Part shown: in pieces, positions 50,495 to 61,681 of the stretch
Layout: every line of letters begins with the position of its first letter
Position numbering within the stretch: the stretch's first letter is position 1
Source: Solenopsis invicta
Lineage: Eukaryota; Arthropoda; Insecta; Hymenoptera; Formicidae
NCBI RefSeq assembly: GCF_016802725.1
Contig: NC_052678.1
Coordinates: forward strand, 3,078,501-3,142,500
Length of the DNA stretch: 64,000 nt
Direction of reading: 5' to 3'
Notes under the pieces: generated by a model
The model's database searches: none
What the model saw: the letters and a program-made list of their open reading frames with translations, nothing else
What the model was told of the DNA's origin: nothing
Position numbers and translations under genes: made by a program

Positions 50495-51621
50495 TAATAT
50501 TTAAAAAAATATTAATTTTTTAATGAAATTTTATTTTATTTAAAATAATTGTTTACTTAATTATATGTTATAATAAAAAATCGAATATAATCAAATATAA
50601 TCGAAAAGTAAATATTAAATTTTACAGAAACAGAAGTTATACACAAGTTATTACACAAAGTTATGTATTCGCATAAATGATAATCACAAAATAAAACATA
50701 TTTTTAAAGTAAAGACTAGTATATAAAATAAAAATTAAATGTGTAATATATGTCTTTAACTAATAACAAAATAAAAATATATATGTGTAATATATGTCTT
50801 TTACTAATAATAAAATAAAAATATATATGTGTAATATATGTCTTTGGGAGAAACGATTAGAAATGATGAGACATAACTCTTGTCTTGGCTTGTTTCAGCC
50901 AATCTTTAATGGCTGATTCAATTTCTTCCGTTGACGCCGAAGGAATTCCTTTTCGCACAGAATCTATAAAGAAAAACCAGTTAAATTAAGAGTATTAAAA
51001 AAATAAGATAAAATTATAAAACAAAGTTATTTATCTATATTATAAATTTAAGACATACCAAGAAGCAAATGCTTTGATTTAAGTTCTTTAAAAGGCCTCT
51101 TTGGAGCTCTTCCTCCCCAATTAAAATTCATCGCAAACTTAGACGTTATAAGGTTTTTCATTATTTTTCTAGTGATCCCTGCAGTACCATGACCTCCAAT
51201 ATGACTAAATTTCAATATCTAAAAATGTACACAATATTAAATTAATGAAGTATCCACTGAATTCAAATTAGATTAAAAAAGTGAAACACTTACCATGATC
51301 CTATAATTTTCAGTAGTTGAAATATATTGCTCAAATTCATTAAGCTGTGTGTCATTGTCAATTGGCAGTGTTATTGGGACATTTGTTTCTTGAACTTCCA
51401 ATCGTTGAGGTTTTATATAGTTTAATACTTCTTGTATATCAGGGATAATAACATTGTTTTGCACATAATCGAGTTTCCTAAGTTTTTTCAAAATTAACAA
51501 TAGCAGTGGTTCACCTGTAATCAAAAAAAGAATAAAAGTTTTATTTCTACTTGTAAGAACGATTGTGACTATATATGATTTAAAAAAATACATTAAAAAT
51601 AGACCAATTTTTGTCAGTATA

Positions 51622-51788
51622 TCCCAGTAAACACAAAGTAATAATAACGTAACATTAATGCTATAATTTCTCACTCAACAATATAACTGTAATGTAACAT
51701 GCCTTGTACGTAACAGTTAATTACATTATTGAGTAGGAAATTATAAAATTAATGATATATTACTGCTACTTAGTGCAATTTACTAGGA
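51622..51788. mobile_element. TCCCAGTAAAC-type palindromic MITE in a DUF4806 intron
   Basis: The left end TCCCAGTAAACACAAAGTAA pairs with the right end ...TTACTAGGA. Long inner arms also pair, with ATTAATGCTATAATTTCTCA against an inverted GAGTAGGAAATTATAAAATT. It shares the TCCCA terminus with the host transposon. Confidence 0.6.
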
Positions 51789-52278
51789 TTGCTATAATGA
51801 AAATAATATTTTTACCAATAATTTCTTCGTTATCTCTAATAAGTTATTAAAACTATCATAAATTGTAAATAATTAATTCTGAATTTTGAATATTTAATAC
51901 GAGATTGATTAAGATCGATTGTATCAATAATTTTTAAGGATTTTTACTCATCCTCTATCACTAATATTGTTAATTATGTTAAATGATCTATAATAAATTA
52001 CATTTAATTGCAAATACTTTTATAAAGTATTAATGCACATTCAGCATGTGTTCCGTTGCAAATTTTTCAAATGTAATATTGAAAAAAATTTCTAAATCAT
52101 GAAATTAGAGCTATTTCTATTCTTTTAACTTTTATACTTTTTTCGTTTATATATTTTAGTTTAAAAGTTAATGGCTAATATATTTATATAGATAGAATTA
52201 TAGATTTAATTTAAAACTGTCTTAAGTGATATTTTAATGCTAATACAGTTCTATAGTTGGTTTATGACACATCTTAAG

Positions 52279-52279
<1 letters not shown>

Positions 52280-52325
<46 letters not shown>
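52280..52325. repeat. TA microsatellite
   Basis: Near-perfect TA repeat within a DUF4806 intron-side AT-rich stretch. Confidence 0.95.
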
Positions 52326-52331
<6 letters not shown>

Positions 52332-54245
52332 TTAAAATAATCTGAAATAAAAAAATAGACTATTATACAAAAACCGTCTAATGATCAAAAGTGCATTCTA
52401 AACTTATAATTATGGTTAAATATAATTATTTATTAAATATTTTAATTTTATAAAAAAAACTAACCTGCATTTTTGTTATTGTTCATGGAACTAGTAGTAG
52501 GCATAATAAATGAACTGAAATTTTCATTTTCCATAAAATTTCTTCCACATGATTCCTCTTGAAAGTTAGAATTTAAAGTTGAGTCTTCCCTATTTGAAGT
52601 AGATTTATCAAATGAGGTAATTTTAGGAGATTTTATTTCACTTCTATTTTTGTTTTGCTTTGAGTTCTTTGAAACAAAGCTGTCTTCACTTGAAGAATAA
52701 ATCTCCGACATTCTTCTTTTATCTCTATATCCATTATTACCGTTATCATTATTATCGTCATTCATAGAAGTAGTAGCTATAATAGAGGAACTCGAACTTT
52801 CACGTGGTAACTCTGCTAGAGAGTTTACAAAGTTTTCCTTATCTAAAGTACATTTATCAAATCTTATTGTAGGTGGGGACCTTATTTTACTTTTATTTTT
52901 GTTTTGTTTTTGTTTCTTTAAAATAACACTTTCTTCACTCGAAGACCAAGTTTTCGATATTCTTTTTCTTTTACGTCTACATTCATTATCTTCTTCCGAA
53001 TCCAAATGAGATGTATATACAGCTTTTGATAAGTGAGAGCGAGCTTCTTGATATGTATCTGCAATTAAGCAAAGTTTATCATGTGATATATTGTGTTTCT
53101 ATTTTTATATTTTAAATAAGATCCTGGTTTTGTTTTTTTAGTTAGAGCCAGAGATATCTGTAGGCATCTGTGAATTCAATATAAACCGATAAATATAGAA
53201 GTAAATAGCAATGCTTACGTTCAAACGAAACAGATCAGTGAATACTCACAATCAGTGATTCTTTTTATTATGATTTGTTTCTACACTTATAATTAGATTT
53301 AATGATTCTTCACTTAAAGGCAACAACCAATCATATAAAAGAATCACTGAACGCTTACTGATCTCTATCTTCTGAACATGGGCAATATCGATCATGAAAT
53401 TGTATTATTCTTGAAATTTTTCAGTTTATTCTTAATTACATTCGAGTCAAATAAAAAAAAGTGTGTTTATTTAGCAAGAAATCCTTTCATTATCCAAACA
53501 TTATTGTCATTTATTACTTTTGTCTATTTATCGTTAGCAATATAAAGTCTGCCTTTCAGATTTAATTCTTTTAATTTGTTACATATAAATATATTTCCAA
53601 GTTAAAAGATTTTATATGATTTCAAATAAGTTAAATTAATAAAATAATTAATAAAATTTGTTACACAAATGTACTCACTATATTTATGTAATATTCTGGT
53701 ATCATACTCGTCCCACTTCTATGGATCAGGAATTTCGCTTGATAAAATAGCTTTTTTAATTCGGTCGGTGCCTTTGTAATAAGGCCAAAAACACTTAGTA
53801 CCTTGTTTATTAACCCATTTTGTTGGTACAACTTCCGTCTCTGCAGTTTTAATAAATTCAGCCACACAATACATATTTCTAAAAGAAATACTATTATAAT
53901 CATACAAATATATATAAAAACGATTATATTAAATCCACATTAAATGTTTTATTAATTAAATGTAAAAAATAATTACTTTTGATATTTTTCTTAAAATTTA
54001 ATAAATAAAACTTAATTAAAGCAAGTTGATCACTTAATTCCAATATTTTAAACTTTCTTTATATTAATAATATTAAGAATTCATAATAAACACCGCTAGT
54101 GAAAATTTTATACGCAACTTATTATTGCTCAACATATATTTAATGCTCAACTAAACAATTTTATACATTTTTAGATAATAATTCGATTACAGATATAAAA
54201 CAAAAGTAATTATGTATAAATCCAAAAAATCTAATTTTAAAAACT

Positions 54246-56328
54246 TTATTTATTATCAAGATGTAATAATGGAAATATAATATATGTATCAATTTCAGAT
54301 TGATTATCTGGTAAAGCAACTAATTTTCTTTTCACGTTTTTTAAATCATATGTATGAAGTGTTGGGTTTAAATTAGAAACTTTAAAAGTATGAAGGATAG
54401 ATGAATTACATGGATAGTTGTAAAAGTCTTTTATCTCTTTATATTCATTGACAACTACATAATGCTTCGTATGGACTTCATCAAATAAAATATTTTTAAC
54501 TATAGCAATAGTCCCGTTATCTAGTTCTATATGACTGTTATTGTCTGATATTGATAAAGTATACGAGGGTGTGATTATTTTACGAAATTGTTTTGTATAT
54601 CTATATTCTCTTGGTATAGGACCGTTAATGTGAGAATGTACCATCCGCACACTATCTTCTTTAATAGATAATTTAAGCATATTCAACTCATTAATGCGTA
54701 AACAAATTTGTTGATGAGGATTAGATGGACCTCGAATCAATTTTTTTAATTTGCCCAAAAAATTTTCAAAGGGAAAACTAGAATAATCCCATAACAAACC
54801 AAACTTTCTAATATCATCACAAATATGAATGAGATTATGAAAATTATAAACTAGAATTTGATTTCCATAAATATGTTCAGCATGCAAGATAAAATTTTTT
54901 AAAAGTTCTTCAGCATAATCTATATATCTAACGAGTTCAGCACTAGATAAAATAAATACTGCACAATGTAAAAGCATAAAATGCTTATAAATTGCATTAT
55001 CTAAAATGTCTTTTAAAACTACAGGTCCAACATATAAAAGAAAAAGCCTATATTCAGTGGCCTTCCATCTGCTTAATTCTGTTAAAGATCTTGTTTTTCT
55101 TGCAAAATCATTCGGAATAAATGGTCTTAAGAACAACATTTTTCTCGTAAAGTTCTGAATTGAATGAAAGGAAAGTTTATAAGGTGGTTTTCCATTGACA
55201 ACCCAGCGAAACAATAAAGTTTTCATTACTCCTAGACACAAAAGATGCATAGCATCCAAAGGAAATTGAGTTACTGCACCAATATTGTAATTTACTAAAG
55301 GAGAAATGCCTTTATGATGATCTTCATCAATTTGATTATAGAATGATTGATCAGTTCTTCGTAAAGCAAAAATATTTTTGTATATCATTCGATGTGAGAT
55401 ACTAACTCCTTCAACGGAGCACTTTTCACAACCATACTTGCCATTATGCGAAGTACAACATTTTAAATAAGCTCGAGCTGGCGCATCACATATAAAGGCA
55501 TTTAATTTAATTTTTATTTGTTGTCCATTATAAAAAAAACCATTTGTTGATAGAACATTTAGCTCACATAAAAATTCGTGTAAATACAGATCCAAAGGTT
55601 TTGGTTTTCCAGTGCCTGTAAAAATACCAACTACAAAAGGATTTTTATTTCTTATATCTATACATCTTACAAGAATAGGCCACAGACATATTCCACTACT
55701 TTTATAAATTGGAACACCATCAATATTTACATCAATCTTTAAAATTTGAATTACATTTTCATTTAAATCATTTAAAATTTTTAAAAGACTTTGCGATACC
55801 AAAATGTGTGTATGAACCATTATCTAAACTCAAACTATTCACTTGTCTGGGTGTGCGAAGTATAGTATTGCTCTTTAAAGGTAGATCATCGACAAATTCG
55901 TTAAAGCGAAGTAATAAATTATCTAATGCTGAATGAGTTATATTGTGTAATAGAGCCCATTCAGCCAAAGATTGTATCATCTTATTAGGAACTTTCATTT
56001 TTGGTAATTTTACTTCTGAAAAATCAGTTTCTAATGAATCAGTTTCTAGAGGTACATTTTCTTTCCAATCAAAATTATTTACAATGCTATGTAAATCACT
56101 ATCTGCTTGAGTGTTCGAGGATATGCTTAAATAATCTTCTGCCAGTACATGTTTAGTAGAGCATTCTATTGATGGTTTCAATACTGGAATGTTATTCCCT
56201 TCGGTTTCGATATCAGAATCACTATTATAAGTTTTTCTTTTACGACAAGGAGATGTTAGCTGCTTAAATTCTTCATTCGCTTGTGTGGCAAAATGCCGAC
56301 TTTTTTGTCTTTTTGAAAGGTTATTCAT
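54246..56328 (-). pseudogene. CACTA/En-Spm-like transposase, single exon, frameshifted
   Basis: Two overlapping frames together make one protein of about 690 residues. The first (from the ATG at 56328) is Ser/Lys-rich and reaches an LRTPRQV...DNGSYTHFGIA stretch. The second (to the stop at 54246) continues with SLLKILNDLNENVI and KIDVNIDGVPIYKSS. The reading frame must change inside 55787-55800, where the A-rich GGTATCGCAAAGTC appears short by two bases or long by one. The second part has the signature of the family: WPILVRC, a CDAPARAYLKCC...HNGKYGCEKCSVEG Cys-rich block, FPLDAMHLLCLGVMKTLL, then a long helical region with SFPFENFLGKLKKL. This resembles transposase_21/CACTA-type transposases abundant in insect genomes (from memory). 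It lies inside the transposon termini and upstream of the DUF4806 gene on the same strand. Confidence 0.7.
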
Positions 56329-56893
56329 AATAAAATTTGTCTTACTTTCTATATAAAACTATTAAAACAATATATAAATAACGTAACAATCTTTTGTATA
56401 TTTTATATTATATCTTGAAAATATTCACATAAAAGCACAAAGCCAAAAGCTTGGTTATGTTTATGATATCAACGTAACCTTAATTCCGTCATAGTTATCA
56501 CCGTACTTAAATTTAATAATACCAAATTGCACAGGTATTAATTGCACAGTATCAATGCCTATAAATATAATATGAATATAATAAGATGTTGAACCTTTTA
56601 TTCTTTTTGCCACAATAAATATACATACCTGTTGAGCACGAGTTGCAAAGAAATATTTTATCAACACGTGTAGGATACGGAGTAACGAAAACGACACAGT
56701 AAAAATTGATAAAAGGACACGAGAAAAAGATTAAATTTAGACGGAAAGCAAAACCGCGCGCGCTTCTAGGCCTATCTATACGCATATATGTAAAACTTCT
56801 TATGCGCATTCCCTCCACATCACGCTATACCGAGGCATGCTACATTTCTAGTACCACTAGGCGCTAATAACGCTAGGAATGACGCATGCGCAC

Positions 56894-56894
<1 letters not shown>

Positions 56895-56972
<78 letters not shown>
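56895..56972. repeat. TA microsatellite
   Basis: Uninterrupted TA repeat of about 78 bases. The polyTyr-Ile frame over it is an artefact of the repeat. Confidence 0.97.
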
Positions 56973-56973
<1 letters not shown>

Positions 56974-57335
56974 TTTGTTCGAAATAAAAAAATTTATAGT
57001 AAACTCTCCTAGATTATTAACCTTTAAATATAATGAAATATCTTATTTATATTATACTTTTTACGTTTCAATCATTATAATTATATAATTACATTTTAAA
57101 AATAACACGTCTAAAATTTGTCTTATAAAACGTTTTTATAACGTTTATTAAATTAGTATAAAAAACGTCTCAAATTTTAAACGTTTATTTTTCAGTTTAT
57201 ACGTATAAAATTGATTTTCAACGTTTATTAAACGTATTCTTAAACTAACTGTGTTGCTTGGGATATGGCTGGATCCACCTTTTTTCCCGCTCGATTGGTG
57301 TACGTATGTCCGTAGCGGCTACGGGAAAAAAGGTA

Positions 57336-57397
57336 TACGACCTAGAGAAAGCGTCACACGAAAATCGACGGCATGGCCTCTCTCAGGTTTCTCTCTG
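57336..57397. repeat. Right arm of the perfect 62-bp inverted repeat
   Basis: Exact reverse complement of 50085-50146. Between this arm and the transposon end lies a GGATCCA motif also present on the left side. There is also a small hairpin (CCTTTTTTCCCG / CGGGAAAAAAGG, about 57278-57333) that the left side lacks. Confidence 0.85.
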
Positions 57398-58779
57398 GTA
57401 CCGGCGAGCATAACGTTATGTGACGTTTAAAATGGCATACAAATTTAGAAGCCAAAATCATGTAACGCTCCGTAGTCCGCATGAAACACTATCGCTTTTT
57501 ATAAGACTTTTACTCTTCGTAACGTGGGCTTTAACGCGCCGCTCGGGAGGAACCGGTTTTATGAATGGTCCCGTTTTGCATAATTAGTAATTAGTATTTG
57601 CATCTTTTTCCGCGTAATTGCATCGTTGACGGCAAAATATTTAGTATTTTTAATATTCGCGAAAAAAAAGATTCTATTGTTACACGAAATCATACAAAAA
57701 TGAAACAAATTGTGTTACTGCACGAAACGCTGATGTTTATCTTACTTATGTGCTTGTATAATAAATCAGTTGTTTTAATCCACCAATTAATCATTGTGCG
57801 CAAAACAATTTTTTATAGTTACTCAAATATGTGTAAATCATAATTTTTTGCATCAAAACTTGGATACTATAAAATCATTAAAATTGATAGTAAAATCACT
57901 ATGGAAAGCAACACAGTTCAGCGTAGCTGTCAAATAAATCATCTAAAACACGGCTTATCATTTTTATATGCTATTTCAATATAATAAATTAATTTATAAT
58001 AAATTATTTATGTAGCAGTATATGCATGGTTGAGTAGTAACTAGTCAAAAAGTTAAACGTTGTGCAATTAGAAAGATAAATGTTTTACTTTTTAACTTAA
58101 TTAATTTTGAATAAACAAATTTTTAACTTCAAATAGTTATTTTTAAAATACATATGAATCTTAAATCATAAACATCATTTTCCACGTTAAAAGTATTTAC
58201 GTAAAAAGATTATGTAAGAAAAAGAAATTGTGAAAGGAAAAAGTAATCTTATTTAAATAATAATATTTCTTTGTTATTTCATATAAAAATGCCATTAAAC
58301 TCAATTTAAAAACAAAATGTTTAATTTATTTTGGATGATTGCAATTGTTTTACTATTATAAAATAGAGTAATCTAATTTAATGTAATAATATTATTTAAA
58401 ATTAACTTTTAAATTTAACTTAAGTTAATGTAATCTTAATTTAACTCTTAAACACGTAAGTGGATCTGACCCCACATGAAGCTTTGAACGCTTGCTATTT
58501 GAAGACGGAATGAGATAGGAGGTTCGGAGCAAGACGTAAAAAAAGTTTGAAATCTCCTCTTTCGATTGATATGTTTGACCAACTTTTTTGATCAACTAGA
58601 ATTCGAACGTCACGGCAGCAAAGTTTTGTTAGGGCAAATGCGATCCATATAGTATGTAAGTGGAAATTTTTGTGACTATTTTACATAAAAAAACTGGACA
58701 AAATGCGTTCGAACAGGTCGGTTTGCGGATGTTACTCGCATATACTCTGTCTAAAGTTGGAATACTATAAAATGCTGTT
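57398..58779. other. Intergenic stretch
   Basis: No gene or repeat recognised; mostly AT-rich. The frames at 57598-57843 plus and 58629-58850 minus are not supported as genes. Confidence 0.5.
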
Positions 58780-59947
58780 TTACGAGAAAAGGGAGTTTTT
58801 TCTAAATACATAATACATATAATAACATTTTTGATAATAAAAGACTGCACCGAGCAAGTTCCATAAGTTGAATTCAGGCCATAAGGTATCAGTAAAGTAG
58901 AGGCAAGCGTTGGAAAGCTAAAAAAAAATTAGTAAAATTATTTAAATGCAGATCTGTTTTGATAAGTTATGAGAAGAAATATATATTTAAGTCACAAGAA
59001 TAAAGTACGTTCTCTTACCTGCCAAAAAGTCGCTAAGTCGACATTCTCCAGACGTACGAATCAATAACTCTGGATTTGAGGATTGGTAAGTGTACAAATA
59101 GTCAGATATTAACTCTTCGGTAATATCTTCTAGTAAGATTTCATTATGTTTTACAGCCGTTGCAATATCTGTAATTGCATGAGTAAGTTCATCCCTTGCT
59201 GCAAACATAAAAAAATATAAAAATATATATTTCTAAATTACGTATTTACGTAACATTGGAAAAAAATGTAAATTTTCATTTGCATTTAGTACAAAATATA
59301 AAAGTGAGTGCATATATAAATATGATTTACGATGATCATATACTTACACGTATAAGCGACAGCAAAATTTAAAAATGCTTTATTATTATCCTTAGTGGCA
59401 ATTACAATTTGAGCCATTAATTGGTTTATATCTTCTGGGATCAAGGACAAATTTCCAAACGCACGAAAGCACACTCCAGCATCCATCAATATGTCTCTAA
59501 AAATCAGGGTTAGGCACGTTATTTTATAAAAATAACGCGTTACATTTTGTAAAAAGTAACTCGTTAACGTTATTCGTCAGTGATTTTATAAAAGTAACTC
59601 GTTACCGTTACCGTTACTTTGAAAATAACGATTTGTTATTTTTTTGTCATTTTTTTCTAATGCTAAAGTATCAAGTTATTAGATTTTAAAATTACTTTAT
59701 TTAATAATTAATATTGCATGTAGTAGTAAATATTAAAACTTTAAATTCTCTAAACTTATATACAATTGTATAGAACATAGTTTTTTTTATATTTATTTAA
59801 CTTGTCTAATAATTTTTCAAATTCCTTATATTAATATCTTATTTACTTTTTACTATTTTTATACTGCACAATTTTTATAGACATTTAGATTAAACATTGT
59901 TTTTAGATTTAAACTTCGTCACATTTTACATCTCAGAAATAAATCAA

Positions 59948-59953
<6 letters not shown>

Positions 59954-60024
<71 letters not shown>

Positions 60025-60039
60025 TGTGTGTGTGGGGGG
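59954..60039. repeat. TG microsatellite
   Basis: TG repeat, perfect to about 60017, then interrupted and ending in a G run. Confidence 0.97.
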
Positions 60040-60599
60040 GTATTCATAACGAAAGAAATTTTAAGTTTTTATACCATAGTAAATACAAAATTTGGAAAAA
60101 ATTCCATACAATTTATGTAAAAAAAATATTATCAATTAATTGAATTTTCGTCAGAAAACTGTAAAATAAAAAATTTAACCGATGTTTTTTTCTTACTCAA
60201 ATCGTATGGAGTCTTTTAATGTAGAACAATGACAAAAAACCTATTTATTGTGATAAAACGACATTCTATGTACACTCAAAAACTGATTCTTTCACTAAAA
60301 TTTATTACAATTACGATTCATAATCATCACATTTGAATGATTATGATTGATTATGAATGATGATTAATCAAACATTATTGATCAATATAAAAAAATTGAT
60401 CAATACAAATCAATTTTAAACTAATTTAATGAGTAAGTGAATATTTAAAACCATTTTCTAATTGTATGTACATTGCGCATTATTATGATTTTGAAAATTT
60501 ATTCTTCCATTTGATTTGGATAAAAATATTTGTATCCAATCAATACTCTAATGCGCGAAAAAATATTCTTTAAAAAATATTCTGAAGGACAGAATCAAT

Positions 60600-61681
60600 T
60601 ACCGTGGGTGTACTTCATAAAAAATAAACATTAAAAAAGTATTAAAGAAATATTGAGTACATGTTATATGAATATTTACTGAAATCATTTTCTCAAGTGA
60701 ATAATTAAAAGCAAATTTATATAATGTTAAATAAACATTAAAAAATGTTAAATAAAATTATTTTTTGAAATGAATAATTCATAAAAAATAAAAACTTGAA
60801 AAATATTTCTCCTATCTTTCTCTATCTGAAAAAGTGCATGTTATTCGATATTATAAATAGATAATTGTATCTTTCTCAAAGTTTATTGTTAACGCTTTTT
60901 CGTAATGCTGATTTTGGTTCTCCCGCGCTACACACTGATCGCGAGCTACTGTTATCGCAGAGATCGCATTTTCACGTTATGTATATCCAGGGTTAATAGT
61001 AAATTTATAATTTGAAGCTTATATATAATATCGAAAGTTGTGTAACGCGCGCTTGTTTTGCTAGTACATATAAAAAAACAAAGTAAATTAAAAAAATATT
61101 AAATAAACGTTACGCAAATGTTTACTGAAATTATTTTGTATAATGAAAAATTAATGAGCAATAAATGTTTGCATAATGTTAAATAAAGATTTAAAAAATG
61201 TTAACTGAAATTATTTCGATAACAAATAATTAATGAAAACTAAATATTAACCAAACGTTAAATAAACGTTTAAAAAATGTTAATTAAAATCATTTTTTCT
61301 AACCTACAATTAATAGCAAATAAATGTTTACATAATATTAAATAAACATTTAAAAAATATTTTGTAAAATCGTTATCTCAAATGAATTATTAATGACAAA
61401 TAAATATTTATAAAACGTTAATTAAACGTTTAAAAAATGTTAACTAAAATCATTTTCTGAAATAACTAATTTATGAAAAATAAATGTTTACATGATATTA
61501 AATAAACGTTTTAAAAACGTATTTTTGAGATAATAATTTTTAAAATAATTCTTCAGTAAAAAAAAATGTTAAATAAATGTTAAATAAATATTTTTTTTCC
61601 AAAATAAGTTGAGAAAAGGAATATTAAAAAAAAATAAACATTTAAAAAACATTTTTTAACTATTTCTTTCCTGCTTGGGAA
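60600..61681. repeat. 80-bp tandem repeat ending in a TCCCAAGCA-type terminus
   Basis: The motif (G/A)TTAAATAAACGTTTAAAAAA starts at about 61178, 61257, 61337, 61417 and 61497, a period of 80 bases. The units carry AAATCATTTTCTNAAAT and ATTAATGACAAATAAATGTT between. Less regular copies lie at 60630-60800 on the far side of a unique insert. At 61670-61681 the sequence reads CTGCTTGGGA, the inverted form of the TCCCAAGCA end of the 7.1-kb transposon. This is therefore probably the subterminal zone and right end of a related nonautonomous element. Its left end was not found. Confidence 0.65.

Larger units (their letters stand above)
50857..53874 (-). pseudogene. DUF4806-domain gene of the transposon, five exons, one in-frame stop
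   Basis: Exons: 53874-53679, 53058-52465, 51514-51294, 51218-51059 and 50963-50857. All junctions are GT-AG and in phase, giving 426 codons including the terminal TAA. Exon 1 starts MYCVAEF and matches the short N-terminal module common in insect DUF4806 proteins, but codon 52 is TAG (53719-53721), followed in frame by KWDEYDTRILHKY and a GTGAGT donor. Exon 2 is Ser/Asn/Lys-rich and holds an internal duplication: two blocks of about 85 residues each run from a basic start through SSSEES/SSSEDS, KQNKNKS/KQNKNRS, RFDK/SFDK and (S)SMN(D/N). Exons 3-5 encode the DUF4806 domain, with SHIGGHGTAG, FNWGGRAPKRPF and a final IKDWLKQAKTR helix. Function unknown; by analogy with plant CACTA elements it may be an accessory DNA-binding partner of the transposase (inference). 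Confidence 0.8.
50188..57263 (-). mobile_element. 7.1-kb CACTA/En-Spm-like DNA transposon with transposase and DUF4806 genes
   Basis: Both ends read TCCCAAGCAACACAGTTA inwards (18 of 18 bases match), flanked on each side by TA, consistent with a 2-bp target duplication. Just inside both ends lie dense AACGTTTATTAAACG / AACGTTTAAAAAACGTT modules, like the subterminal repeat zones of CACTA elements. Between them, both on the minus strand, are a transposase gene (54246-56328) and a five-exon DUF4806 gene (50857-53874). Each carries one disabling lesion, so this copy is probably not autonomous. Insertions inside it include a hairpin at 50384, a MITE at 51622 and TA microsatellites at 52280 and 56895. 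The superfamily call rests on remembered similarity of the transposase and on the subterminal structure. The TCCCA terminus differs from the classical CACTA/CACTG end. Confidence 0.7.

Noticed and set aside
56879..57088. 69-codon frame of alternating Tyr-Ile
   Set aside because: A product of the TA microsatellite; the same applies to frames at 45116-45325, 49784-50068 and 49892-50200.
59560..59640. GTAACTCGTTA repeats as a possible element end
   Set aside because: Only a short direct duplication; no paired terminus was found.
59955..60143. 62-codon Cys-Val repeat frame
   Set aside because: A product of the TG microsatellite.
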